23,319 nucleotides of DNA from Gaoshiqia sp050298035 (GTDB lineage: Bacteria > Bacteroidota > Bacteroidia > Bacteroidales > Prolixibacteraceae), in contig JBNKTK010000054.1 of the NCBI GenBank assembly GCA_050298035.1, positions 1-23,319 on the forward strand, given 5' to 3'. A program made the translations under genes and the position numbers. Positions 9,801 through 17,138 of the stretch are shown here, piece by piece. The notes under the pieces were generated by a model that made no database searches, was not told the DNA's origin, and worked only from the letters and a program-made list of their open reading frames with translations. Numbering within the stretch: the first letter of the stretch is position 1; each line of letters begins with the position of its first letter.

Positions 9801-10135
9801 TGAAAAAAACTGTCAATCGTACTGATGGAAAAGCGAGAATAATCATGTAAAATCCGGGGCAGGCACTTCTGTGCCCGGTTGGCCAGCTCCATTTCATTGA
9901 GCCCCATTTCCTCTTTCAACACTTCCAGATACGCAGTTTGACGGCCTTGTGCCAATTGATACAATTCTTGCACAACACGGTATTTCATTTCCGTTGTAGC
10001 CTTATTGGTAAAGGTTACCGCAAGAATATGCTTGTAGTTCCATTCGGCTGACAAAGCAATTTTCAGGTATTCAACCGCCAGGCGGAAGGTTTTCCCTGAG
10101 CCTGCAGATGCTTTATAAATACGGAGTTGGGACAT
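6821..10135 (-). CDS. UvrD/AddA-like helicase-nuclease
   Basis: The 1104-residue protein combines a superfamily 1A helicase with a C-terminal RecB-type nuclease, as in AddA of AddAB, which resects double-strand breaks for recombination. Visible helicase motifs, in order: Walker A ASAGSGKT (9-16), FTNKATTEM (Ia), ISTIDSFFQRV, Walker B MIDEFQDT, GDVKQAIYRWRSGD (III), NWRSS (IV), TIHKAKGLEY (V) and LLYVAFTRAR (VI). The nuclease part has GRIIHEIL and then DRIM...LIVVDYKSGE, matching the D...D-Y-K core of PD-(D/E)XK nucleases. Length fits AddA (about 1100-1250). No AddB-type partner is adjacent: the next gene upstream is a divergent kinase and the one downstream is DUF4293. Its partner must be elsewhere, or it acts alone. 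Confidence 0.9.
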   Translation of the reverse strand: MSQLRIYKASAGSGKTFRLAVEYLKIALSAEWNYKHILAVTFTNKATTEMKYRVVQELYQLAQGRQTAYLEVLKEEMGLNEMELANRAQKCLPRILHDYSRFSISTIDSFFQRVIKAFNRELGINTAYQVDLDDEQILDEAVDELLLSIEEDRDLLEWLKQFARDKIQEGGGWNLKGDILKLGRQIYNETFKELNQSLHEKLNDKTFIRNYRRDLQQIIIQYDDKLKQIGKNGLSAMESAGLSAADFKYGANGAANSFSKMLKADFTPGTRVLQAVEDPSNLCKKNDPATVQDAAHSLHLLLAEALNLYQRDNKNYTTAKLIVNQLYTLGILVDLQEMVRKVTREKGVILISESGSLLKQIIADSETPFVYEKTGVYYQHFMIDEFQDTSGLQWNNFKPLIGNSLAENNLGMLVGDVKQAIYRWRSGDWNLLASEVAHAFPANGSSEETLVRNWRSSGNVIRFNNRIFQLVPGLLQQHFNAALEETGHGDLPLREQMSAIYRESLQEIGQGTTKDDGYIRMSFHENTRDDDDEKLQIVLDDLIAQIKRVQDLGASASDIAILVRKKDEAKLIADCLLAEKAKNQEQYNFNVLSSESLYVKNAASVSFVLSLLALLIDPDDELALAFANFQYYRDVEPRLKKLGKRPQLKTAGELEQLSMDFREPYSPDVSHQFEAIDDERNELFRFLKSDYFSEALGSRNLQEVIFKLCEIFCLFDLKEELAYLQAFIDQVSAFMKNRTADISTFLQWWDDQGQKKTVAVSEELDAIRIQTIHKAKGLEYNYVFIPFCDWSLEVSAMHAPVLWCKPSTAPFDQLELVPVKFARNMGESLFYQEYFVEKMSNYIDNLNLLYVAFTRARMALFTWSAYGKKLNTIGDLLKQAVHLDDHFPHNGQEYLTVKLGENYKEDEQIVAIGELIMAEAKREVSNNSVRLDEFRFADFSNYLQLRKNHEHFFEPDTSSGKNINQGRIIHEILAKITTSDELDRAVADLVFAGMLASDEAGAIKVQLRELLGDPEVKHWFDGTYRVLNERNILTGKNGLKRPDRIMIGNGRLIVVDYKSGEHELDKYAYQVRQYMRELRACGYDNISGYIWYTRSNKRVVVELK

Positions 10136-10221
10136 GCTCTGGATTTTTGTTAAAAATACAAATTTTTGCCCCGCTCAATAAGGTAATCATGGAGTTGTTA
10201 TCAACAGTATAAAAGTCGGAT

Positions 10222-10237
10222 TACCTTTGTACATTTG
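10222..10237 (+). promoter_or_regulatory. Tandem -7 boxes upstream of the histidine kinase gene
   Basis: TACCTTTG (10222-10229) and TACATTTG (10230-10237) are two adjacent perfect matches to TAnnTTTG, 24-39 bp before the kinase ATG. A TTG lies upstream near 10195, slightly further than the usual 19-21 nt. The tandem boxes suggest two alternative start sites. Confidence 0.5.
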
Positions 10238-10260
10238 CATCAAGCTCTAATTCAACCGTT

Positions 10261-11220
10261 ATGATACTTCAATTTCTTCTGGTCATTTCAATTATCCTGC
10301 AATTTTTCGCGGTCGGTGTAGCCATCAAGCTTACTAAAGTAACCAAGTACAACTTCTCATGGATTCTGCTAACAATCGGATTTATTGTTATGGCAATCAG
10401 GCTTTTGGTTGAAATCCTGCCCTACGTCAGCAATTTTAAGTCTCAGGAACTCGGTGAATTTATGGTTTGGTCGGGGGTAATTATGTCGCTGACTTTTGCA
10501 ATTGGCGTATTTATGATCCAGCGTATTTTCAAATACATGAAACGAGTCGAGGACTCGCGCAGATTGACCGAAAAAATGTTCCTGAATGCCATCATTCAAA
10601 CAGAAGAAAAAGAACGGAAGCGTTTTGCCAAAGACCTGCATGATGGATTGGGTCCACTGCTGTCAACTGTAAAAATGTCCGTTTCATCGCTTGCTCAACT
10701 GGAACATGATAAAGCTTCAGACGAAATCGTTAAAAATACCGAGATGGTCATCAACGAAGCGATCAAATCACTAAAGGAAATTTCGGATAACCTGAGCCCG
10801 CATGTACTTGACAACTTTGGCTTACTAAGGGCTCTTCGCAACTTTTCGAACAAGATAAATGCCACTAAAGCCATTCACATAAAACTGGACTCGAACCTGG
10901 GCGACGAACGCTTTGACACAAACGTTGAAGTGGTTTTATATCGCGTAGTGTGCGAACTGATCAATAACACGATCAAGCATGCCAAGGCAAAAAAAGTGGA
11001 AATCAGTTTGACCAAAGAGCAAAAAAATATTACCATTGCATACAAAGACAACGGCAAAGGTTTTAACAGGGACAAGCTGCTTGAACAACCGGCACACACA
11101 GGAATGGGCTTCTCCAATATCTTTTCAAGGATAAACTCGCTGAAAGGTGAAATCAATGTGGAAAGCGAACCGGGGAAAGGCACAATGGTTACCATTAAAG
11201 TAAATACGCACGATGAGTAA
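10261..11220 (+). CDS. Membrane-bound sensor histidine kinase (HisKA_3 type)
   Basis: The 319-residue kinase has three N-terminal hydrophobic helices (about 3-22, 33-53 and 68-90) with almost no extracytoplasmic domain, then a short coiled linker. A HisKA_3 dimerisation domain carries the phospho-acceptor H127 in RKRFAKDLHDGLG. The HATPase_c domain has an N box CELINNTIKHAKA (231-243), G1 DNGKGF (263-268), G2 GMGFSN (281-286) and GKGT (305-308). This NarX/DesK-like class pairs with LuxR-type regulators, and one is encoded next, overlapping by 8 bp. The small sensor part suggests it senses the membrane or an intramembrane signal, as DesK does. The ligand cannot be told from sequence. Confidence 0.92.
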   Translation: MILQFLLVISIILQFFAVGVAIKLTKVTKYNFSWILLTIGFIVMAIRLLVEILPYVSNFKSQELGEFMVWSGVIMSLTFAIGVFMIQRIFKYMKRVEDSRRLTEKMFLNAIIQTEEKERKRFAKDLHDGLGPLLSTVKMSVSSLAQLEHDKASDEIVKNTEMVINEAIKSLKEISDNLSPHVLDNFGLLRALRNFSNKINATKAIHIKLDSNLGDERFDTNVEVVLYRVVCELINNTIKHAKAKKVEISLTKEQKNITIAYKDNGKGFNRDKLLEQPAHTGMGFSNIFSRINSLKGEINVESEPGKGTMVTIKVNTHDE

Positions 11221-11863
11221 TAACATCCGAAAAATAATTGTAGTAGACGATCACACCCTGTTCCGGAACGGACTTCGGATTTTGCTGAATAATCTTCCGA
11301 ACTACCAGGTTGTGGCCGAAGCTGCAAATGGTCAGGAATTTATTGATTTACTTCACCAGACACCGGCAGATTTGGTTCTGCTGGACATTGACATGCCTGT
11401 GATGGATGGCATTGAGGCAGCAAAACTTGCCCTTAAAAAAGTGCCCGACCTGAAAATCATCACCCTATCGATGTATGGAGAAGAAGACTACTATTACAAA
11501 ATGGTTGATGCAGGAGTAAAAGGATTTGTACTCAAAAATTCGGACATGAACGAAGTTAAAAACGCCCTTGAAACAGTATTCGAAGGGGGAAACTACTTCT
11601 CGTCCGAATTGCTTCAAACCCTTGTAAACAGCCTTCGTTCCAGTTCGAAAACCAAAGAACCGCAAGCCGAATTATCGGAACGCGAAACAGAAATCCTTAT
11701 CTTAATCTGCCAGGGATTCTCGAACCAGGAGATTGCCGATCAATTATTTATCTCGAAACGAACTGTTGACAAACACCGCGCTAATATCCTTGAAAAAAGC
11801 CAGTGCAAGAACACAGCTCAGTTAGTCATGTATGCCATTAAGAACCAACTTGTTGAAATCTAG
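11213..11863 (+). CDS. NarL/LuxR-family response regulator
   Basis: The 216-residue regulator has a receiver domain (about 5-125) with acidic residues D12/D13, phospho-acceptor D58 in LLDIDMPVMDG, Ser86 in TLSMY and K108 in GFVLKNSDM. A LuxR-type HTH (about 150-212) begins LSERETEILILICQGFSNQ and contains the recognition helix region ISKRTVDKHRANIL. It overlaps the kinase gene by 8 bp, indicating coupled translation as a cognate pair. All canonical residues are present. Its target promoters are not identifiable here. Confidence 0.94.
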   Translation: MSNNIRKIIVVDDHTLFRNGLRILLNNLPNYQVVAEAANGQEFIDLLHQTPADLVLLDIDMPVMDGIEAAKLALKKVPDLKIITLSMYGEEDYYYKMVDAGVKGFVLKNSDMNEVKNALETVFEGGNYFSSELLQTLVNSLRSSSKTKEPQAELSERETEILILICQGFSNQEIADQLFISKRTVDKHRANILEKSQCKNTAQLVMYAIKNQLVEI

Positions 11864-11917
11864 AAACTGTTTAAATTTCATTGATTTTGGGCTTCATCCC
11901 AAACTTTAGAACAGTTT
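11864..11917. terminator. Two-tier bidirectional terminator
   Basis: An outer inverted repeat AAACTGTT (11864-11871) / AACAGTTT (11910-11917) encloses an inner stem TTTGGG (11886-11891) / CCCAAA (11898-11903). It fills the whole gap between the stops of the convergent regulator gene and SIS gene. It lacks a long T-run, but the position fits a shared terminator. Confidence 0.55.
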
Positions 11918-11918
11918 A

Positions 11919-12839
11919 TTAACTTGTAACGCGGGTCACTTTATCGCCAATAATAAAAGTATCTTTTATTTTCAATCGTTTGCGAAGATCGGAAGCCATA
12001 AAAAAGAACGGGATAGCTGCGGTAAACGGACTCAAATTTTCCGGCAATTCATTATCCTTCAACTCGAAACAAATACCCCCGGCCTGTTCAATCCGCTGTA
12101 CCAGTTTAACAGTTCTTTCGGTCTGCACACCACCAACAGGATTAATTATAAAAACAACACTTTTCCCAGAAGCTTCTTTGACCCCATGATCAAACTGCGC
12201 CAGCGACATCCCAATGAAAGGTATTTTTGTTGATTCGGTTAACACTAGAGCTGCATGCATGGCCGTACCAACATTCGGCCCGGCGCCCAGAATATAAAAT
12301 CCCTTGTACTTTCGCTTTTTCAACAAGCGGTAACAGCTTTTCCCCCACTCATCGCCCAACTGCTTAAAGGAAGGGAAACGACGATTCATACTTTCCAATG
12401 CCGGATGCGGATCAATACCATGTCCCAACAGCAGAACAATCAGCGAATTGATAAATGTTTTCGTGGATGAGAATCTTTCTTCGCCGGCACAAATATCAAC
12501 CACAATATCGGCAGCAGGATGTTTGGCCAGCGGACTTTCTTTATCATTTACCACCGTGACAAACTGCATAAACCTGTCGGCACACCAAAGAGTTTCTGTG
12601 CTTTCCCCCGATTGGCTGATCAACACGGCTTTATCAAACTGCTTCACTTTCTCGAGGTAGTTGAGGTATTCTGAAGCAATTTCGGGATATATTTTTACAC
12701 CCTGATAGCGAAGTACCAAGGCTGCAAAATACGATGACCCCATTCCAATGTAAGGAACTTTTTCCGGTAAAATCAAGCCTTTATTGTGCTCGTAACAAAC
12801 CCCGGCCTGATAAGGTATCCCATAAATCTCTGATTCCAC
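11919..12839 (-). CDS. Double-SIS-domain sugar isomerase/deglycase-like protein
   Basis: The 306-residue protein contains two SIS (phosphosugar isomerase) domains and no glutaminase domain. The first has IGMGSSYFAAL (31-41) and the phosphate-binding SQSGESTET (75-83). The second has YILGAGPNVGTAMHAALVLTES, then a conserved FDHG corresponding to the LKHG region of GlmS. This layout is that of the GlmS isomerase half, AgaS and the fructosamine-6-phosphate deglycase FrlB. The gene lies 57 bp downstream of a fructosamine kinase gene on the same strand, so cleavage of a phosphorylated Amadori compound is the likeliest role (inference). The start is a GTG; the first internal ATG (Met33) would cut into the first SIS motif, and an in-frame stop lies just upstream. 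Confidence 0.82.
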   Translation of the reverse strand: MESEIYGIPYQAGVCYEHNKGLILPEKVPYIGMGSSYFAALVLRYQGVKIYPEIASEYLNYLEKVKQFDKAVLISQSGESTETLWCADRFMQFVTVVNDKESPLAKHPAADIVVDICAGEERFSSTKTFINSLIVLLLGHGIDPHPALESMNRRFPSFKQLGDEWGKSCYRLLKKRKYKGFYILGAGPNVGTAMHAALVLTESTKIPFIGMSLAQFDHGVKEASGKSVVFIINPVGGVQTERTVKLVQRIEQAGGICFELKDNELPENLSPFTAAIPFFFMASDLRKRLKIKDTFIIGDKVTRVTS

Positions 12840-12896
12840 AAGCGCAATTTTAAGAATAAGACCAAATTACGACAATTTGAGGGAAGGAGCCGTCAT

Positions 12897-13778
12897 TCAA
12901 CTAAACTTTTTAGCAATTGATAATGCCTGTGCCCCATATCCACCACCAAAAAGATAGTAATGGTTCAGGATATGGTAAAGCTGATAAATCTCCATTCGCT
13001 CCTGCCAACCAGGCTCAAGGGGGAAAGTTTCATTATAGGCATCCCAGGTTCTTTTAGAAAATCCGCCAAACAAACTCATCATTGCAAGCTCCATTTCACG
13101 ATCAGCAAAGTAAGCCGCAGGGTCAATCAAAGCCGGGCCCTTTGCTGTGAAAAGGTAATTCCCCGACCACAAATCACCGTGAATAAGAGATGGATTGGAT
13201 TTTGAAGGCAACAAATCCGGTAACCGACTCAGAAGATTATCATAGATTTTCAGTTCCCCGCTACTAACAGGGCGGTTTTTCTTTATGAGGTGAAGCATAT
13301 AGCTAATACGCTTTTCAGCAAAAAAGTCGACCCAACTCGATTCCCAATCATTTACCTGGGGAGTTGACCCGCAGTAATTATCATGGAAAAAACCAAACTG
13401 ATCGCCGGAATTTTGATGAAGCAGCGCTAATCCATGTCCCAATTTTTCATCCTGACCTGCGGAGTTTCCCTGTTCCAGGTATTCAAGTAGAATGAAGCCA
13501 GACAATTCATCAGCCTCTTTGGCAAAAACGACATCCGGAATAAGCAATCCATTCTTCGATCGTACTTTTAGCTCCCTCAGACATTCTGCTTCCCGCACAA
13601 ACAAATCATCGGCACACGACGAGTTCCATTTCAGGAAGAATGTTCCGTTCGATGTTTCCAACTTTGTTGCATGACTAATACAGCCACCTCCAACAGTTTC
13701 CCGCTGATCAATTGTGAACTCAGAACCATATACCTCCTTAAGTTCGTCTTCCAGATAAATCAGAATGCTTTGCTCCAT
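12897..13778 (-). CDS. Fructosamine kinase family protein
   Basis: The 293-residue protein belongs to the fructosamine-3-kinase/ketosamine kinase family, which phosphorylates sugars attached to amines by glycation. The ATP-binding lysine is probably K50 in TFFLKWN. The catalytic loop is HGDLWSGN (200-207) and the metal-binding site IDPAAYFADREMELAM (from about 218); both are family signatures. Length matches bacterial members (about 290). It is the first gene of a two-gene leftward unit with the SIS protein. A weak promoter (minus strand TTG, 20 nt, GAAATTTG) ends very close to the ATG, so the mRNA leader would be very short. Whether the phosphate goes on O3 or O6 cannot be read from sequence. 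Confidence 0.9.
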   Translation of the reverse strand: MEQSILIYLEDELKEVYGSEFTIDQRETVGGGCISHATKLETSNGTFFLKWNSSCADDLFVREAECLRELKVRSKNGLLIPDVVFAKEADELSGFILLEYLEQGNSAGQDEKLGHGLALLHQNSGDQFGFFHDNYCGSTPQVNDWESSWVDFFAEKRISYMLHLIKKNRPVSSGELKIYDNLLSRLPDLLPSKSNPSLIHGDLWSGNYLFTAKGPALIDPAAYFADREMELAMMSLFGGFSKRTWDAYNETFPLEPGWQERMEIYQLYHILNHYYLFGGGYGAQALSIAKKFS

Positions 13779-13840
13779 CGTTCTACAAATTTCAGGAATT
13801 GGTCTGTCTTATGCAATATGGGATAACTATGTTTTATAAA

Positions 13841-13873
13841 CAAAAGCCCTGCCCCGAAACTTCGGGACAGGGC
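13841..13873 (-). terminator. Intrinsic terminator of the thrS-infC-rpmI-rplT operon
   Basis: On the minus strand a 13-bp stem with one mismatch (arms 13846-13858 and 13861-13873, GC-rich, GCCCTG...CAGGGC) is followed by TTTTG. It lies 35 bp beyond the rplT stop. Confidence 0.8.
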
Positions 13874-13907
13874 ATCTATGTTTATTTCAACCTTATTTTT
13901 GTACTGG

Positions 13908-14252
13908 TTATTTCACCTTATCAACGATTGCTCTAAAAGCAGCCGGTTGATAAACGGCTAAATCAGCTAATACTTTACGGTTAATTTCGATGCTATTTTT
14001 CTTCATCAAACCGATTAACTGAGAATAGCTCATTCCTTCCATACGTGCAGCGGCATTAATACGCTGAATCCAAAGAGCACGGAAGTTTCTTTTTTTGGTT
14101 TTCCGGTCACGGTATGCATATTGCAACCCTTTTTCGTAGGTATTCTTTGCAACCGTCCAGACGTTTCTGCGGGCACCCCAATTACCTTTGGTCTGCTTGA
14201 GGATTTTCTTTCTACGAGCCCGAGATGCTACGTGATTTACTGATCTTGGCAT
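13908..14252 (-). CDS. rplT: Large ribosomal subunit protein L20
   Basis: The 114-residue basic protein is clearly L20. It has the N-terminal MPRSVNHVASRARRKKILK, the RNWRAL-type central region RNFRALWIQRINAAAR, and YSQLIGLMKK near the globular C-terminus. L20 binds 23S rRNA early in 50S assembly and in several bacteria represses its own operon by binding the mRNA. It is the last gene of the operon, 98 bp after rpmI, a gap longer than the others in the operon and containing a GC-rich hairpin. Confidence 0.98.
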   Translation of the reverse strand: MPRSVNHVASRARRKKILKQTKGNWGARRNVWTVAKNTYEKGLQYAYRDRKTKKRNFRALWIQRINAAARMEGMSYSQLIGLMKKNSIEINRKVLADLAVYQPAAFRAIVDKVK

Positions 14253-14278
14253 AATCTTAATTTTTAAGTGGTTAGCGT

Positions 14279-14292
14279 CCGGTTCCTACCGG
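14279..14292 (-). promoter_or_regulatory. GC-rich hairpin in the rpmI-rplT spacer
   Basis: On the minus strand CCGGT-AGGA-ACCGG forms a 5-bp stem with a tetraloop, about 27 bp before the rplT ATG. It stands out in an AT-rich 98-bp spacer. L20 autoregulation through mRNA structure is known in other phyla, so this may be a control site. Neither the binding nor the regulation is shown by the sequence. Confidence 0.3.
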
Positions 14293-14350
14293 CTCTTGCT
14301 TGCTAATTCACTTTGTTTTAAACTCAATTTTTTAACTCTTTTGAAAAGGA

Positions 14351-14548
14351 TTACTTCATGGAAAGCAGCAGCTTAACATTTTTCTCATCCGCTTTGTCAA
14401 CCAATCCCGCGTGGGTCAGGTTTCTTTTGCGTTTGGTGCTCTTTTTAGTCAAAATGTGACTTTTAAAAGCATGTTTCCTTTTCAATTTACCGGTGCCGGT
14501 TAATTTGAACCGTTTTTTTGCGCCGGAATTGGTCTTCATTTTTGGCAT
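14351..14548 (-). CDS. rpmI: Large ribosomal subunit protein L35
   Basis: The 65-residue, strongly basic protein begins MPKMKTNSGAKKRFKLTGTG, the L35 signature, and has the typical HILTKKSTKRKRNL in the middle. It lies 28 bp downstream of infC and upstream of rplT in the conserved infC-rpmI-rplT order. Confidence 0.98.
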   Translation of the reverse strand: MPKMKTNSGAKKRFKLTGTGKLKRKHAFKSHILTKKSTKRKRNLTHAGLVDKADEKNVKLLLSMK

Positions 14549-14576
14549 CTTTCCTAATTTAAAATATTAAAAGAAA

Positions 14577-15134
14577 TTACTTCTTTTTCTTAGGTGAAAT
14601 AAACATGGTCATTCTCTTACCTTCAAGTTGTGGCATTTGTTCCACTTTCCCGATGTCCTCAAGGGCAGTTGCAAATTTCAGCAACAGGATTTCGCCTTGT
14701 TCTTTAAACAGGATTGAACGTCCTTTAAAGAAAACGTAAGCTTTCACTTTTGCCCCTTCATTGAGGAATTTTTCAGCATGCCGTAGTTTGAATTGGAAGT
14801 CGTGCTCGTCGGTTTGCGGACCGAAGCGAATCTCTTTTACAACCACCTTCACGGCCTTGGCTTTCATTTCTTTTTGTTTCTTCTTTTGCTGATAGAGAAA
14901 CTTCTGATAATCAATAATCTTACAAACAGGAGGATCGGCATTTGGAGAAATTTCAACAAGATCCAATTCCAGTTCTCCGGCCATGGCCAAAGCTTCTTTT
15001 AAAGTATATACACCTTGGTTCTCGATGTTTTCACCAACAACCCGAACCTGATGAGAACGAATTCTCTCATTTATCCTGTGCTGAGGTGCTGTATCTACAC
15101 GTGACCCTCCGCGATATGGTCTTTTAACTGCGAT
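14577..15134 (-). CDS. infC: Translation initiation factor IF-3 with an AUC start codon
   Basis: IF-3 binds the 30S subunit, blocks 50S joining and checks the start codon. The reading frame has no ATG early enough: a TTG at 14990 or the nearby ATG would delete most of the N-terminal domain. Open frame continues upstream to an ATC at 15134, 8 nt after a perfect AGGAGG. The product of 185 residues starts (M)AVKRPYRGGSRVD and contains RINERIRSHQVRVVGENIENQG, the missing IF-3 N-domain. LDLVEISPNADPPVCKIIDY and the KEIRFGPQTDEHDF C-domain follow. AUU/AUC starts in infC are known to permit autoregulation, because IF-3 rejects them when abundant. It lies 21 bp after thrS. A strong Shine-Dalgarno is unusual for Bacteroidota and supports this start. 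Confidence 0.93.
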   Translation of the reverse strand: MAVKRPYRGGSRVDTAPQHRINERIRSHQVRVVGENIENQGVYTLKEALAMAGELELDLVEISPNADPPVCKIIDYQKFLYQQKKKQKEMKAKAVKVVVKEIRFGPQTDEHDFQFKLRHAEKFLNEGAKVKAYVFFKGRSILFKEQGEILLLKFATALEDIGKVEQMPQLEGKRMTMFISPKKKK

Positions 15135-15141
15135 AAGAAAA

Positions 15142-15148
15142 ACCTCCT
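15142..15148 (-). promoter_or_regulatory. Strong Shine-Dalgarno deciding the infC AUC start
   Basis: On the minus strand AGGAGGT occupies 15142-15148, placing the ATC at 15134-15132 at ideal spacing. I see no comparable ribosome-binding site before the other genes in this window. Confidence 0.8.
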
Positions 15149-15155
15149 ATATTTT

Positions 15156-17105
15156 TTAGTTATAAAATGCTGATAATTGTTCTTTTACCTCATTGTTCAG
15201 GAAAGTCGCAAATTCTTCCATGGTCATCATTCCTTTATCTCCTTCTCCTTGTCTGCGCACAGACACTTGACCACTTTCTGCCTCTTTCTCCCCCACAATC
15301 AATAAATACGGGATACGTTTTAGCTCGTTATCCCGAATCTTACGGCCGATCTTTTCATTCCGGTCGTCAATCAAGCTGCGAATATCGGAATTATTTAGAT
15401 AATTTGAAACACTTTCCGCATATTCATTATATTTTTCGCTGATCGGCAGTACCACAACCTGGTCTGGTGTTAACCAAAGTGGAAATTTCCCTGCAGTATG
15501 CTCAATCAACACTGCGACAAATCGTTCCATCGATCCAAACGGAGCACGATGAATCATTACCGGACGGTGACGTTTGTCATCGGCCCCAATATATTCCAGC
15601 TCAAACCGTTCAGGCAGGTTATAATCAACCTGAATGGTGCCCAACTGCCAGCTGCGTCCCAGTGCATCTTTCACCATGAAGTCGAGTTTCGGACCATAAA
15701 AGGCTGCTTCACCCAGTTCGGTAACAGTATCAAGTCCTTTTTCGGCACAGGCCTCAATAATTGCCTGCTCCGCTTTATCCCAGTTTTCGGGCGAACCAAT
15801 GTATTTATCGGGGTTATTCGGATCACGCAGTGAAATTTGGGCTGTATAATCATTCAATCCCAAACTGTTGAAAATAATGAAAACGATATCAATTACTTTT
15901 TTGAACTCATCTTTCAGCTGATCCGGACGACAATACAAGTGTGCATCATCCTGAGTAAACCCACGCACGCGGGTTAAACCATGCAGCTCACCACTTTGCT
16001 CGTAACGGTAAACAGTACCAAACTCGGCATAACGAACCGGCAGGTCTTTATAAGAATGTGGCTTGCTCGCGTAAATTTCACAGTGGTGAGGACAGTTCAT
16101 TGGTTTCAGCATGTACTCTTCCCCTTCGGCCGGTGTTTTGATTGTCTGAAACGAATCAGCACCGTACTTTTGAAAGTGGCCTGATGTTTTATACAAAGCT
16201 ACATCTCCAATATGAGGGGTCATCACTTGTTGATAACCAAATTTCTTTTGTACTTTCTTCAGGAAATCTTCCAACTGCAACCGCAATTGGGTTCCTTTAG
16301 GCAACCACAGCGGCAAACCTTGTCCTACTTTCGCCGAGAAAGTGAACAGTTCCATTTCCTTGCCAATTTTACGGTGATCACGCTTCTTAGCCTCTTCAAG
16401 CAACACCAGGTACTCTTCCAGTAGCTTTTGTTTCGGGAAGGTAACACCATAAACACGGGTAAGCATCTTATTTTTTTCATCACCACGCCAGTAGGCACCG
16501 GCAATCGATGTCAGTTTTACAGCTTTGATGTATGATGTATTTGGCAAGTGGGGCCCGCGACACAAATCAGTGAAGTTTCCCTGGTTGTACAAGGTAATTG
16601 TCCCATCTTCCAGTTCACTGATCAATTCCTGCTTCAGTTCGTCATTCTTTTCAGTAAACATGGACATTGCCTCTGCTTTAGAAATATCCTTCCGGACAAT
16701 ATCGCTTTTGGCACGTGCCAGTTCCAGCATTTTCTTTTCAATATCAGCCAAATCCTTCTCGGTCAGTTGTTTTCCTTCCGGTAGGTCAACATCATAGTAG
16801 AAACCTGTATCAACAGTAGGTCCAATACCAAATTTGGTTCCCGGGTAAAAGAATTCAATCGCCTCGGCCATTAAGTGAGCTGACGAATGCCAGAATGTTT
16901 CTTTTCCGTCACGGTCATCCCACGTGTACAGCCGAACCGATGCATCTGCTGTCAGTGGTCTGTTCAAATCCCAGACTTCACCATTTACTGAAATGGCTAA
17001 AACCTCTTTCGCCAGGCGGCTACTGATAGCATTGGCAATATCAAGACCGGTTACCCCGCTCCCGAATTCCCGAATACTATTGTCAGGTAATGTTATCTTA
17101 ATCAT
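15156..17105 (-). CDS. thrS: Threonyl-tRNA synthetase
   Basis: This class II synthetase charges tRNA-Thr. Taking ATG at 17105, the product is 649 residues, close to the bacterial norm of about 640. A TGS domain (about 1-62) is followed by the editing domain with HSSAH (73-77) and TDLCRGPHLP. The catalytic core includes MKPMNCPHHCEIY (zinc-binding Cys/His), RYAEFGTVYRYEQSGELHGLTRVRGF-type motif 2 and PVMIHRAPFGSMERF motif 3. The anticodon-binding domain with VVVLPISEKY ends the protein. A longer frame from TTG at 17141 starts inside the predicted -7 box and is rejected. It heads the translation operon with infC, rpmI and rplT. Confidence 0.96.
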   Translation of the reverse strand: MIKITLPDNSIREFGSGVTGLDIANAISSRLAKEVLAISVNGEVWDLNRPLTADASVRLYTWDDRDGKETFWHSSAHLMAEAIEFFYPGTKFGIGPTVDTGFYYDVDLPEGKQLTEKDLADIEKKMLELARAKSDIVRKDISKAEAMSMFTEKNDELKQELISELEDGTITLYNQGNFTDLCRGPHLPNTSYIKAVKLTSIAGAYWRGDEKNKMLTRVYGVTFPKQKLLEEYLVLLEEAKKRDHRKIGKEMELFTFSAKVGQGLPLWLPKGTQLRLQLEDFLKKVQKKFGYQQVMTPHIGDVALYKTSGHFQKYGADSFQTIKTPAEGEEYMLKPMNCPHHCEIYASKPHSYKDLPVRYAEFGTVYRYEQSGELHGLTRVRGFTQDDAHLYCRPDQLKDEFKKVIDIVFIIFNSLGLNDYTAQISLRDPNNPDKYIGSPENWDKAEQAIIEACAEKGLDTVTELGEAAFYGPKLDFMVKDALGRSWQLGTIQVDYNLPERFELEYIGADDKRHRPVMIHRAPFGSMERFVAVLIEHTAGKFPLWLTPDQVVVLPISEKYNEYAESVSNYLNNSDIRSLIDDRNEKIGRKIRDNELKRIPYLLIVGEKEAESGQVSVRRQGEGDKGMMTMEEFATFLNNEVKEQLSAFYN

Positions 17106-17138
17106 CTGTCTAATATTGTGATATCTTTTTTCAGGCTG

